This document shows positions 54,798 through 64,000 of a stretch of 64,000 nucleotides of DNA, piece by piece. Under the pieces are notes generated by a model, which made no database searches, was not told where the DNA came from, and worked only from the letters and a program-made list of their open reading frames with translations. A program made the position numbers and the translations under genes. Each line of letters opens with the position of its first letter. Positions within the stretch are counted from its first letter, which is position 1. Source of the stretch: Nectonema munidae (taxonomy: Eukaryota; Nematomorpha; Nectonematoida; Nectonematidae); the NCBI GenBank assembly GCA_030549495.1, contig JAUIRK010000889.1, positions 374,501 through 438,500 of the forward strand. The letters are read 5' to 3'.

Positions 54798-54992
54798 ATG
54801 AGAAGCTTTTCAGGATTAAAAGTTGATAGAATATCAATTTACTCTCTCTGCACAATCGCGGTATTTTTTTTTCTTATTGGGGGGTTTATTGCCAGCAAAC
54901 TGTTGTTCCATTTTGGCTACATTGAGAATTTGCTGACGCTTAAGACAGGCGAGGAATTTCCATATGTTTGGATGAAAAGCTGTCAGTTATGA
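54798..54992 (+). CDS. Possible first exon of a second cuticle collagen
   Basis: MRSFSGLKVDRISIYSLC, then a hydrophobic span (TIAVFFFLIGGFIASKLLF), then GYIENLLTLKTGEEFPYVWM. This is the order of the nematode cuticle-collagen N-terminal domain, where a membrane span is followed by about 25 residues and an aromatic VW-x-M-like motif. The frame stops at 54990-54992 (TGA), so either a donor lies within the last 40 bases or the copy is dead. No Gly-X-Y exon follows in the window. It starts 670 bases after the first collagen gene. Confidence 0.42.
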   Translation: MRSFSGLKVDRISIYSLCTIAVFFFLIGGFIASKLLFHFGYIENLLTLKTGEEFPYVWMKSCQL

Positions 54993-55064
54993 TTCAAAAC
55001 CGCGATACCATCATTCGATTGAATTATATGTTATCGCTCAAAACTGATTCGCATACGTTCTACA

Positions 55065-55995
55065 TTTCATGATCAAATTTTGGAGGTCAAATCCAAGTGT
55101 CCTTAAAATAATCAACAATTTCTTGAGCTACAATTTCGGCAATTTCTTCAAAAGCCTCTGTAACTTTATGGACAGACACATATGCCAGAGCACACAGCAT
55201 TCAGTCAGTTTCATAACGACTTAAACCATGTTTTTGTATTGCACGCATGTTACATTGTTACTGATTCTGGATTTGGAGTAAAGTCAAAATTTTTAATACT
55301 TCTGAGAAAGCTCGTATGAGTTTCTAAGAATTTATTTGGCAACAGAGCGTATACTAATGGGGTAGATTCGTTTTTTTCAAATCCATGCAGAGTATAAGAA
55401 CAAGAAGGGAACTACTCTAAATGTTCCATCAGCATACCAATGTTTACTGTTCATTAAAAGTTGCATATTTTTATGAGTCGAAAAAATTTTGGTACGGTTT
55501 TCTTGATGACCGCAGTCGAGATATAAAAATTCTTCACCGCTTGATAACTTCGTAAGATTAAGAGGGAAATGGATGTCTCTACCATGCGTTGGAAGAGCTC
55601 GTCCTTAATTCTTTTTTGATCTTATATTTCTCATGCTCCTTTTCATATTATTTATAGAGGGCAATTGCCGTACGGCTTCTTGACTGCAACCGTCCAGCAC
55701 ACAAGATAAAATTGAGTGAGGAGATTCTGTTGTTTTTTTTGCTTTTTCTCGATTTTTTCGCAAACTTCATTTGAGATGAGCTTCAATTTGAGCAGCATCA
55801 GGAATATAATATAAGCTGTTGGTCCATCACAACATTGTCACCAGAAGTATTCACACGTGCACGACACCTAGTTTTCTGATAGTTTACACATTTCCAGTAT
55901 ACATTCTTGTTCTTTTGCTTTTCTTTAAAAAATAAATAACCGTTTAAATAGAACTTTTCCTTTCCTTTTTCAGATTTAATAAATTGAAGAGCCAT
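55065..55995 (-). pseudogene. Mutator-like transposase remnant with FLYWCH zinc finger
   Basis: Minus strand starts MALQFIKSEKGKEKFYLNGY with VYWKCVNYQKTRCRARV (FLYWCH finger, 55798-55995). Then KAKKTTESPHSILSCVLDGC, RQLPSINNMKRSMRNIRSKK, LSSGEEFLYLDCGHQENRTK, LLMNSKHWYADGTFRVVPFL (the DGTF first catalytic Asp) and further decayed blocks to about 55065. This is the typical order of FLYWCH-type MULE transposases. Several stops and frameshifts; the C-terminal half is missing. Confidence 0.75.
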
Positions 55996-57006
55996 GTGTT
56001 ATTACAAATGTGTTTGATAACTATGAGCTTATAATTCTTTTTAACTTTATATTTTGGAAAACAAGTATTGAATAGGAATTTAATAAAAGAAAAAGAAGCA
56101 GAAGAAAAAAGATCAGATATTTCAACAAAAGAAAAAAAGCAGAAGATAAAAGAACAAAATATTAAAATAATTAAAAATTTTAATAATTCAATTCTGAGTT
56201 TTAATTGTAAGAAAAATTAAAATGTGATGAAATGAATTTGTAATTAATAAATCAATAGTGAATTTAAAAATCAATATTTTTTTAATTAATATGTTTTAAA
56301 CATACTTTTTAAGATACTTTTTGCCAAAATGCTCTCTGCTTATTCTATTTAGGCAAACTCCATTTCTGGGAATTGTGTTTCGCGAATTGTTCTATAATAA
56401 AAACCATGAGAACATTTCATTGGGAGAATCCACACTTGACCAAGTTAGTGCCCTACTTTTTTCTTGAGTTGCTCTTGAGGGTTTAGTGAATGTTTGATCC
56501 AAAGGACGTTTTGAGTTGATTCTGCTGAGCAAACGACCCCTAACAATCATCTCGTTATTCGTTTTAAGTAGGTCATTACATATTCTAAAATAACAACGCT
56601 AACCCTAAAATTTAGGGAGCGCTTGCCAAAAGCTTATATTAATACTAATCAAAGATGGAAGGAAGGAGGAATTACGCATTCCAATACCCTTTTGATTCCC
56701 AAACATAACTCATTAAAATGACCAACTTTCAACTAACAAATTTCAAATTCATATATCATTAGTTTTCTTGAAAAAACTTTCAAATTTTTTTTCAAAACTT
56801 TAAACCTTTCAAAAATTAAAATGTTTATTTAATATTGAAATTAAAAAATAAATAAATAAGTTATGTTGTCACAAATGTGTACGTATCATTTTATCCAAAA
56901 GAAATCAATATTTATTGTTATAAACTTAAAATATTTTTTAACTATTAGTTATAAACATCGGCAATTATTGAAAAAAAGGCTGATTTGAAACAAAATAAAA
57001 GAAATA
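55996..57006. other. Unassigned AT-rich sequence
   Basis: Around 56340-56640 composition is more balanced and short protein-like stretches appear on both strands, but I cannot name them. The remainder is low-complexity A/T. Confidence 0.3.
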
Positions 57007-57261
57007 TTATTTTTCTGTGCATATCAAGAGCAACATTACATTTTGTGCACTTTTTTTGTACTTTTTTTTACAAAATACATAAATCTTTTGAGTTGAAAGG
57101 TTTCCAAATTCATGATTCTTTCCATCGGGTCGAACATCGCTGCTAATTTTAGTTTTAAGAAAAGGAATAACAACATTAGTGCTTTTATGGTTTTGTAAAA
57201 GATAAACGTTAACTATACTTCTCGAATAAATCCATGTTGATCCAGAGTTTATCTTGGTCAA
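57007..57261 (-). pseudogene. piggyBac transposase remnant (Cys-rich C-terminus)
   Basis: Minus strand: RPDGKNHEFGNLSTQKIYVF then CKKKY, followed one frame over by KVQKKCTKCNVAL. Together these form the C-x2-C ... C-x2-C.valC arrangement seen at the C-terminus of many piggyBac transposases, broken by a frameshift and missing Cys. Only this domain is visible. Confidence 0.45.
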
Positions 57262-59242
57262 GTGAACTTGTTTTTATAAACAAAGCAAGCATTTTGTAGA
57301 GAGGCATGGAATAAAAATTGGAAGTAAGGCGACCACCATTTTTTCAAACGTATGCACATTTGATATTGAGCTATGTTTTGATTGGCTCTCTCTACCCTCC
57401 CTTGTTATAGCATTAGTTTGTTTTATATATATGACTTGTTTTTAGATGACCATCTCTTTATATTTTTAAAGCTTTTTCGCCAAGACATGTCGACGCTAAA
57501 CTGACCACGTTATTATCTCTCCATTTATTCGCAGTTTTGCTATGTGTGTAAGATTTTGTGTTCTTTAAGAGGTATAGTATAGAAGTTTCTCTGTGCAGAT
57601 GTTGTGTGTTGGTATCTCAAGGTTACCTGTTGCTAGACGCGGTGCTCTGTTTTGTAATTTTGTCATGTTAGAACAAGATATTACTGGACCCCATATATAT
57701 TGTAGATCTGTATTCTAATATTGGTCTTGTTATAGTTTTAAATGTATTGGTGAAAACTTCTTTGTGTTGGCCCCATTTTTTTCCGGTATGTGCTTGAATA
57801 ATGTAATTGATTTATTTGCTTTTTCTTGTATTTTTGTTGTAAAAGTCAAAAGTGATGCCAAGAATTTTTGGTTTTTATTTGTGTGTATTAGATCTTTATC
57901 TATTGTAAGGTTTAGTTTTATGTTATGTTGAACGTTTGTTTGTGTAAATGGAGTTGATTGTGATTTGGTAGTGTTGATTACTAAACTATTTATTCTCTTT
58001 GAGCCACTCGTGTATTATGTTTTTGCATGTTTACTTGAGCTATTTTAATGTTTGAGTTTGTTTATGTTATGGTGATGTCGTCAACATATGTTATTAAATT
58101 GACTTGTTGATTAAGTGGTTGTGGTATGTCGGACGTGTAAATATTGAATACTTGGGAGAGCGTTTGCTACATTGTGGTGCACCTGAATGAGGGTGTCTTA
58201 TGTGAGACTTATTATTATGATGTTCGGTGTTCTAGTGTTATGCTAATTGTACGATAGCAAGGTTTTTTGTTATTAAAACCGGTAACTATAATGGTGTGTA
58301 GTCTCAGGAGTGCTGTAGTAGTGGAATGACATTTTTTAAAACCGTGTTGGTGTTTAGTGTACGGTATGTCGTTTTGTATGTTTTTAAGAATAACTTTTTC
58401 TAGTAGTTTCGCGATTGATGAAAGTAAAGAAATAGATCGGTATGATGAACAGATATTCTTGTTTTTGCCCGGTTTTAAAATTGGTATTATTCTTCAAGTT
58501 TTCCATATATATGGTATCGTATTAGTATTAACTGCTAGATTAAAAATATGTCTTAAACAGATAATGGCCATTAGGCATAGGTGCTTTAGGTGAATGCTTG
58601 TAAGGTTGTCAGGTCCTATAGTGCTTTTACTACTTTTTTGTTTATAGTTATGCTATGTGTGATTTGGGTATTTGATTTAATAGTTTATTTGCTGTGTTGT
58701 GTGTCTTAATTGTTTGTTTTGGTAAAGTGTTCGTTAATTGTCTGTACAGTTGCAATTTGTTTATTGTTACTTTTAGTTTTTCCATTAAAACATATGTTCG
58801 ATTTATGTCTGTAAAAAGTGTTTTGTTCTGTAAATTTTTGAGTGTTTTCCAGTATGTTTGTGTATTGGTTTTGTAGGACCAGTTAGATGAAATATGTTTT
58901 TGCCAGAGTCTAAGCGTGTGTTTATTTATTTTGTGTGATATTAAGTTATTTAATGTGTGAACTTTTAATTATAAGTGATATTATGTCAGAAGGTAGAAGT
59001 TTATGACTTATGATTGTTAGTGTTTCCTTTTGGTACTTATAATTTCTTTTAACCGTTTACTTGCCGAACTTATTAAAAATGTGTTATTCAACTTTTGTCT
59101 TGAATATTTAGTTTAAATATACTTACCTTGAAATGAAATATAAAAAAATGATAATGATGAACAAGTTTTATATGCAATGACAGATCGGTCCATAAGTGGA
59201 CCATTGGCGAAAAGTGAAATCAAAATTTTTTGAAAACAAGCA

Positions 59243-59248
59243 TTTATT
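59243..59248 (-). terminator. Polyadenylation signal of the piggyBac transposase
   Basis: Plus-strand TTTATT, i.e. AATAAA in the sense of the transposase, 22 bases downstream of its TAA stop and inside the element. Confidence 0.55.
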
Positions 59249-59269
59249 GACAAAAGAAAATAAAAGTGG

Positions 59270-60958
59270 TTATTGATGATAAAGGGGAAAGCAGTCTCGA
59301 TGGACGTTTTTCTGGCACGCAAAGCAGCATAAAAGTGAATTTTTTTTACAAACCACGCATTTTCGTTGTTGTTGTCTTGAAACGGACACTAAATAGTGCC
59401 CATTCACACTTCTAGAACTTTTAGAAAGATGAGAAGAAGGCCCTGGTTTTCTCTTGGTTTGCAAACCTTTTAATTGAAGTAAGTGTAGCGTTATTTCTCT
59501 ACGGAAGTTTAGATGAGATGATTTTTTTTCTGTGTTTGTCCTTTCATAATCCTTCCAGGCACCAACAACCGAAACGTTTATTGCATGCATTGCCAAAGGC
59601 CACCACCATTTTTTCGCCTTTACTCTAGGCCTATAAGCAGCCAATAACTTGTCAAACACATCAACCCCTCCCATTCCTTGATTGTACTTGCTAATGAGGA
59701 AAGGACAGCTAACTTCGATCTTTTTCTTCTCTAAACGTGAATACCTTCTAACTGTTCCAACAGGTTCATGCGTACAAAAGTTGGATCCAACATTCACACA
59801 AGCATTATCCCTCCATTTACAAAAATATACTATTCCATCTGATCTATAATCGTAATACCCTCTATTTTTCTTCTTGATTTCTTTATCCTCAATCAATGGA
59901 CATTTACCGGTTCTATTACTTCTAACGGTGCCTACTGCTTTTATACCTTTTTCGCTCAATGTTTTTAAGAGGGTATACGATGTAAAAAAATTGTCAAAAT
60001 AGAATGTATGTTTTAAAGGGTTTTCAATTGTTTGGACAATGTTTCCTACAACTTGCATGCCCAATGGCATCTTACTTGAACCTCTCTCCTTACCTTGATA
60101 TATGTGTAAAGACAAGGGGCAGCCAGAATAGGAACACATGCACCATATTTTATAGCCAAACCTAATAGGTTTTCCTTTTATAAACTGCTTACACGAATGA
60201 GGCCCATAATAAGGAACTATCGATTCATCTATACTTATCTCTTCATAAAGTGAACTAAACTTCAAAAATTTAGCGTTTAACATTTCATAAATAGGCCTTA
60301 CTTTTGCCATTTTGTCTTCTAAATTAATTTTAGTATTATCGACAAGATGAAAGTACTTCTTTATTTCTCGAAATCTATTTCTCGATATTACCTGTCTCAC
60401 TAATGAGACTCCAAGATCTAATTGAGTCGACCAAAAGTCTTCCTCTCTTGGCAATGTATGATACCCCGATAAAATAACAAAACCGATAAAAATACCTATG
60501 TCCTTCCAATCTAGATCAATTACTTCGTTTTTTTGATTAGCATAAGAAGTGGATAGTTTTGCCAGTGTTTCCATGTATTCTTTTGGGAAAACTTTGAAAA
60601 AAAAATCAATAGGTTCATGAGCTACGTCTTCGGCTAGCTGAGGACAATCGACGTGTGAATAAGAAGCTAAATTATTATCAAAGTTTTTCATTTTTTTCCA
60701 TCTGCAGGTTTTATCTTGATCTTCTTCTACTTCAGGGTATGTTACTTCTATTTCTCCGCATGTATCTTGAGGAAAAGTATCAAGCATATCATTTTCATCA
60801 ATGTCTTCGGTATCGGTAACAACATTGTTTTCATCAGGAGGAAGTATAACTAAATCAATAGGAGTGCCATTTTCCAAAACCTCATTTTCTTCTAAGTGCT
60901 CCAAAGCGGAAGATAAATGCTTGAACTTCATTTTGACGGAAAAATCAATGAAACGCAA
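59270..60958 (-). CDS. piggyBac-type transposase, 562 residues, uninterrupted
   Basis: DDE_Tnp_1_7-type DNA transposase that cuts and pastes at TTAA. Acidic N-terminus (about 20-85), then the core: HEPIDFFFKVFP, IDLDWKDIGIFIGFVILSGY, DFWSTQLDLG, RNRFREIKKYFHLVDN. Catalytic triad candidates: D244 (ISIDESIVPYYG), D322 (FYFDNFFTS) and D433 (QGMGGVDVFD, with D436). The D244-D322 spacing of 78 equals that of the original piggyBac (268/346). A C-terminal Cys/His cluster (C534, C537, C544/C545, C548, H553, C556) forms the zinc-binding domain. Length matches the family (about 560-600). Met10 is an alternative start. AATAAA on the minus strand (59243-59248) lies 22 bases after the stop. No stop or frameshift, unlike every other transposase here. 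It may be a recently active copy or a retained gene. Confidence 0.93.
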   Translation of the reverse strand: MRFIDFSVKMKFKHLSSALEHLEENEVLENGTPIDLVILPPDENNVVTDTEDIDENDMLDTFPQDTCGEIEVTYPEVEEDQDKTCRWKKMKNFDNNLASYSHVDCPQLAEDVAHEPIDFFFKVFPKEYMETLAKLSTSYANQKNEVIDLDWKDIGIFIGFVILSGYHTLPREEDFWSTQLDLGVSLVRQVISRNRFREIKKYFHLVDNTKINLEDKMAKVRPIYEMLNAKFLKFSSLYEEISIDESIVPYYGPHSCKQFIKGKPIRFGYKIWCMCSYSGCPLSLHIYQGKERGSSKMPLGMQVVGNIVQTIENPLKHTFYFDNFFTSYTLLKTLSEKGIKAVGTVRSNRTGKCPLIEDKEIKKKNRGYYDYRSDGIVYFCKWRDNACVNVGSNFCTHEPVGTVRRYSRLEKKKIEVSCPFLISKYNQGMGGVDVFDKLLAAYRPRVKAKKWWWPLAMHAINVSVVGAWKDYERTNTEKKSSHLNFRREITLHLLQLKGLQTKRKPGPSSHLSKSSRSVNGHYLVSVSRQQQRKCVVCKKNSLLCCFACQKNVHRDCFPLYHQ

Positions 60959-62325
60959 AATAAAGAAAAAAGTAGTAGTTGTATTGTAACGAAAAAAGTT
61001 GGCTCCACACTAACAAAAGTCGCTATATTTTTAGCTTTACAAGAAGAAACGGCGCAAGCGCAAGAGCAGTAAGAGAATGATAAAAAAGAGTTATTTCAAA
61101 AAATGCAGAACTTATATTATGATCTCTTCATATTCATGAAAACATATTAGCAAACTGAAATCAATTGATGATACAAAGTACAATGATACTCATCTATTCT
61201 ATAATTTTTTCAACATTTCTATGACGCGCAAATTTTTTGTACGTATCATCATTATGTATACAGTACTGCGAACATGTACCTTCACAAATGTTGATGATAC
61301 AAGAATTATTGATTCAAATTCCACGCTTCACATTCATTCCTACATTATAATAAGATATCATTATTGTATATATTTGTATGTTTACGATGAAAAATATACT
61401 GTTTTATTATTTACTCAATTCATTTACATTTGATGTAAAGTGACATGCTAACGTCTTCACACAATAAATCAAGAGGTTATATTTTTGAAAGTACAACATT
61501 CAACGTCATGAAACTAAAGAAACAGAGATATCAATCATTATGATCAACTCTGTTGAAAAAATGTACTTTTTCATCGTTTTTTCTAATTATGTGTTAAAAG
61601 GGTATATTTCATTGTCACGATACGCCAATGGTCCACTTGTGGATCCTAAATACTTTCAAAGAATATGGCGACATATTCAAATTTATTTTTTACAGAAACA
61701 CATTCGTGACAAAAATAAGGGATAGTATGTCATGAACTGTAAGGATATTTTAGAATTGCTCGAATATTTTTTTCTAGAATTTGGATTTTATAAAATTGAC
61801 TTTTTTTTACCATTTCACAATTTTTTATCAATTAATAATTTTTAATAAAAAAATTTAATTTTATTTATTTTGTTTTATTTGTGTATCTCGAAGACTTTTC
61901 AATTGAACTTAAGAAAAAAAATGAACCTAAAATATGTTTCATTGTTTTTAATTTGGATTTTAACAATGAAGTGAAAAGTGGACCATTGGCGGTTAAACGG
62001 TTTTTTCAATGTGTGTATGAAAAGGATCCCATCTGGCTTTGTTGTAGTTAGTGTATGTTTTAGGAGATTCTTTCTGTTTTGATTGATTAAGCGTTATACT
62101 GATGAGGGAGATGATTGGATGAAAGATGCGTTTGGTTTTGTGTAATAAGTGGATAAGTATTCCTGTAACATCCGGTGAAGTTGGTTGTTGATGTGTAAAT
62201 TCTGTGAGAGAGTTTGGAAGTCTATAGTTGGTATGTTTGTATTCATGATGATAGAATGTGATTTATGTATGAGCTCATAAATATGTTCTCCCCAGGGATT
62301 TTTTGTTTTTATCAAAACGTAAGTG

Positions 62326-62460
62326 GTTTAGTGGCTGCGAGGTTAAACGGTTAGAAGCGCTGCTATCGATCTGAAGTTCAGGGTTTAAGCCTCGCTTCTG
62401 CTAGATTATCCATAGCTCGATGTTAGCTGCAAATTAGTATTTTTTTCGATGAAAAACTTT
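62326..62460 (+). mobile_element. tRNA-derived SINE (second copy, diverged)
   Basis: tRNA-like head GTGGCTGCGAGGTTAAACGG then TTAGAAGC (A box region) and GTTCAGGGTTTAAGCC (B box, diverged from GGTTCRAxxCC), followed by a body containing CGATGAAAAAC, as in the SINE at 9862. The two heads probably derive from different tRNAs or are far diverged. Confidence 0.5.
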
Positions 62461-62837
62461 TTTGATTTGATGTGATAAAACAGTGTATGATTATACAATA
62501 CACAAAAATCTAACATTAATTTTGTGAAGATGTTACAACAAACTGTAATGTTTAAAATAGATTTAACCTCGCTGTTACACTATATCATTTCATCAAATTT
62601 ACTTTAACCAATCAACTATAAAAACAGGGGGGGGGTGTGGGGTGTTATTGAAAAGTTCTTAATAAAGGTCGTCTGTTGCGTTTGAATGTTGTTTTGGAGG
62701 TATGTATATTATATACGGTAGTTACGTCACAAGGAATTTTGTTGATAGAAATTTGAATGAGTTGATGCTCTATAAAGTGGTTTGTGTAGTGGTTGGAATT
62801 TTAGGGTGTGTGTATATTTTGGAGTATAACAGGAGTT
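62461..62837. other. Unassigned, with a G9 run
   Basis: AT-rich, containing a G-rich run near 62628. Possibly more decayed LINE-4 5' sequence, but not demonstrable. Confidence 0.3.
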
Positions 62838-63302
62838 TTAGTATCCTTTTAAATCTCCTTTATCTCTTCTAGCGTACAATAAAGTTTGCTCCAGGATGAA
62901 ATTCATAACTTGGTCCTAAAAAAAAGTTCAAAGTATTTCATAGGAGAAAACGTATCTTTATCATCTAAATCGCTTTGAATGTCTGAATCATTATTGAAAG
63001 TGCTAGACTTTATATATTTTTTGATCCATGCTCTTGATTCAGAAGTTCTTTTAGACGATTGTTCTATACAAATCTGATCTTCATTACCACACACTTTAGT
63101 ACTACCATCAACTTTAGTCATTATAAATTTTGCAGTAGCATTTTATTGATTGCATGAAAGATTATCATCATTTGAAAAGTCGTTGTTTTCATCCCCACTT
63201 TCACAATCGCTAATTAAAACATTTTGTGGTGGGCTAATGGAAATTTTACCAGTAATATACTCGTCATCATTTAGTATTGAGAATGCTTCATTTATATTCA
63301 TG
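62838..63302 (-). pseudogene. piggyBac transposase remnant (N-terminal part)
   Basis: Minus strand starts MNINEAFSILNDDEYITGKI with SISPPQNVLISDCESGDEN (PGBD-like N-terminus with an ILPP..-DeSGDEn acidic patch), then DNLSCNQ, SESRAWIKKYI, FSPMKYFELFF and DQVMNFILEQTLLYARR, the start of the DDE domain. One early stop and one frameshift are visible. It is not the same subfamily as the intact 59-kb copy, whose N-terminus differs. Confidence 0.62.
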
Positions 63303-64000
63303 TTCTAAAATGATAGATGCGGTATAACTAAGTGACACATCCTCAGAATTTGGGTGAGGTTTATAATAATCATTTTGAGGGGCAAAACTTATATAATTTT
63401 CTAAATTCATCAAAAACGATGATATATACACAAGTTTTTAAAAAATTTTAATTATTCCCCTCCTCCTTTTTGATATAGCCCTCCCCTTTTCGATACAAGA
63501 TATTCGGGAAAAAGGAAATTTAAGGTGATTTACTATAAATTTAAAATTCTATTTTATTTACCAACAGTACAACTATAAAGGTATGCCTTTTGTCATACGA
63601 ATAAAAACATTTATCGTATAACGGCAGTTCACGCTTTATACAGGCCTTTGCAGTATTTTTATTACATACCAATATAAAATGTCCAGTTTCTTTATGATTT
63701 ATGTTTTACTTCAATCTTTTGGAAGGACCAGTATGGAAGTAAAAGATTTAGTTTCCTTCAGTAGGCACAAAGTAATTCCTTGCTTGTAAGCTAACAAATC
63801 ACCATTCTTATCAAAGAAGTTCTTCACTTTTATAGCGTTTCACTATTTAGATTTAATAGTGCATTTATATCTGTTAACCAAAAATTAGACAAGTCCATAC
63901 TCCGCATTGTCTTGTAGAAATGAAACAAAAATGGCTGTGTAACTAATAATAATTTTTTGTTCTCATGTTTGGACCATCTTTAAACTGACTTCAAAGGTAA
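63303..64000. other. Right edge of window, mostly unassigned
   Basis: At 63335-63400 GTGACACATCCTCAGAATTT and a following TTTTGAGGGGCAAAA resemble a decayed pair of the GCGCACATCCTCAAAAT termini seen at 3.4 and 23.7 kb. No coding signal recognised beyond this. Confidence 0.35.

Larger units (their letters stand above)
59053..62000 (-). mobile_element. piggyBac element with open transposase, inverted ends and subterminal repeats
   Basis: The left end is TTAA (59049-59052) then CCGTTTACTTGCC. The right end, read inward, is CCGTTTAACCGCC, followed outside by TTTT instead of TTAA. The inverted ends match at 10 of 13 bases. Inside lie inverted copies of CGCCAATGGTCCACTT (59187-59209 and 61623-61646), plus another AGTGGACCATTGGCGG abutting the right end. 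The transposase gene occupies the left half; 61000-61975 is AT-rich and noncoding. Confidence 0.78.
57430..62325 (-). mobile_element. LINE-4: degenerate non-LTR retrotransposon split by a piggyBac element
   Basis: Minus strand, in two parts (57430-59048 and 62005-62325). The 5' part (62094-62315) is the segment between endonuclease and RT (IDFQTLSQNLHINNQLHRML). The 3' part has SLLSSIAKLLEKVILKNIQN, KHQHGFKKCHSTTTALLRLH (RT box 1-2), QVNLITYVDDITIT (active-site YVDD) and thumb fragments (QNRAPRLATGNLEIPTHNIC). It resembles the Jockey/CR1-type RTs common in invertebrates. Many stops and frameshifts. The piggyBac element at 59053-62000 interrupts it. Confidence 0.72.

Overview
This is a eukaryotic, strongly AT-rich stretch of an invertebrate genome, most likely a nematode. 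Two split host genes lie on the + strand, embedded in a thick layer of transposable elements. The nematode reading rests on a collagen gene with the cuticle-collagen layout: a short N-terminus, one membrane segment, an Arg-Lys-Lys-Arg processing site, a Cys-x-Cys before the triple helix, and interrupted Gly-X-Y blocks ending in Cys. Long introns (up to about 7.5 kb) and heavy repeat content would suit a large-genome, non-rhabditid nematode, but that is inference.

Host gene 1 (177-25243, +) is the C-terminal two thirds of a nucleostemin/GNL3-family GTPase. I could follow it through nine exons with matching splice phases, from just before the DLVP that follows the NKxD motif to a stop codon 26 bases before an AATAAA signal. 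Its N-terminal exons lie left of the window. The introns carry hAT-like, Mutator-like, Harbinger-like and mariner-like MITEs, a tRNA-derived SINE, a LINE, piggyBac and ZBED/hAT remnants, and copies of two local repeat families that I call A and B.

The interval 25275-34761 holds two degraded ZBED-type hAT transposons, a possible solo LTR, a nearly whole LINE with a twin-priming inversion at its 5' end, and a hAT-like MITE.

Host gene 2 (34762-54126 or beyond, +) is an unusual membrane-anchored collagen. Exon 1 encodes the membrane segment. Exon 2 encodes an RKKR site followed by about 34 copies of an 11-residue Ser/Pro/Asn/Glu/Gly repeat. Two acidic exons and four Gly-X-Y exons follow. Its introns are loaded with repeats: family B palindromes at 41.3-42.6 and 49.6-50.8 kb, a family A copy at 47.0-49.5 kb, Mutator and piggyBac remnants, and a LINE. 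A possible second cuticle-collagen first exon lies at 54798.

The right end (55-64 kb) is transposon-dominated: a FLYWCH/Mutator remnant, piggyBac remnants, and a LINE split by a piggyBac element whose 562-codon transposase is still open. That element is the one mobile element here that looks possibly functional at the protein level. Nearly all coding transposon remnants are on the minus strand, antisense to both host genes. I saw no rRNA gene, CRISPR array or bacterial-type operon, and no convincing tRNA gene.
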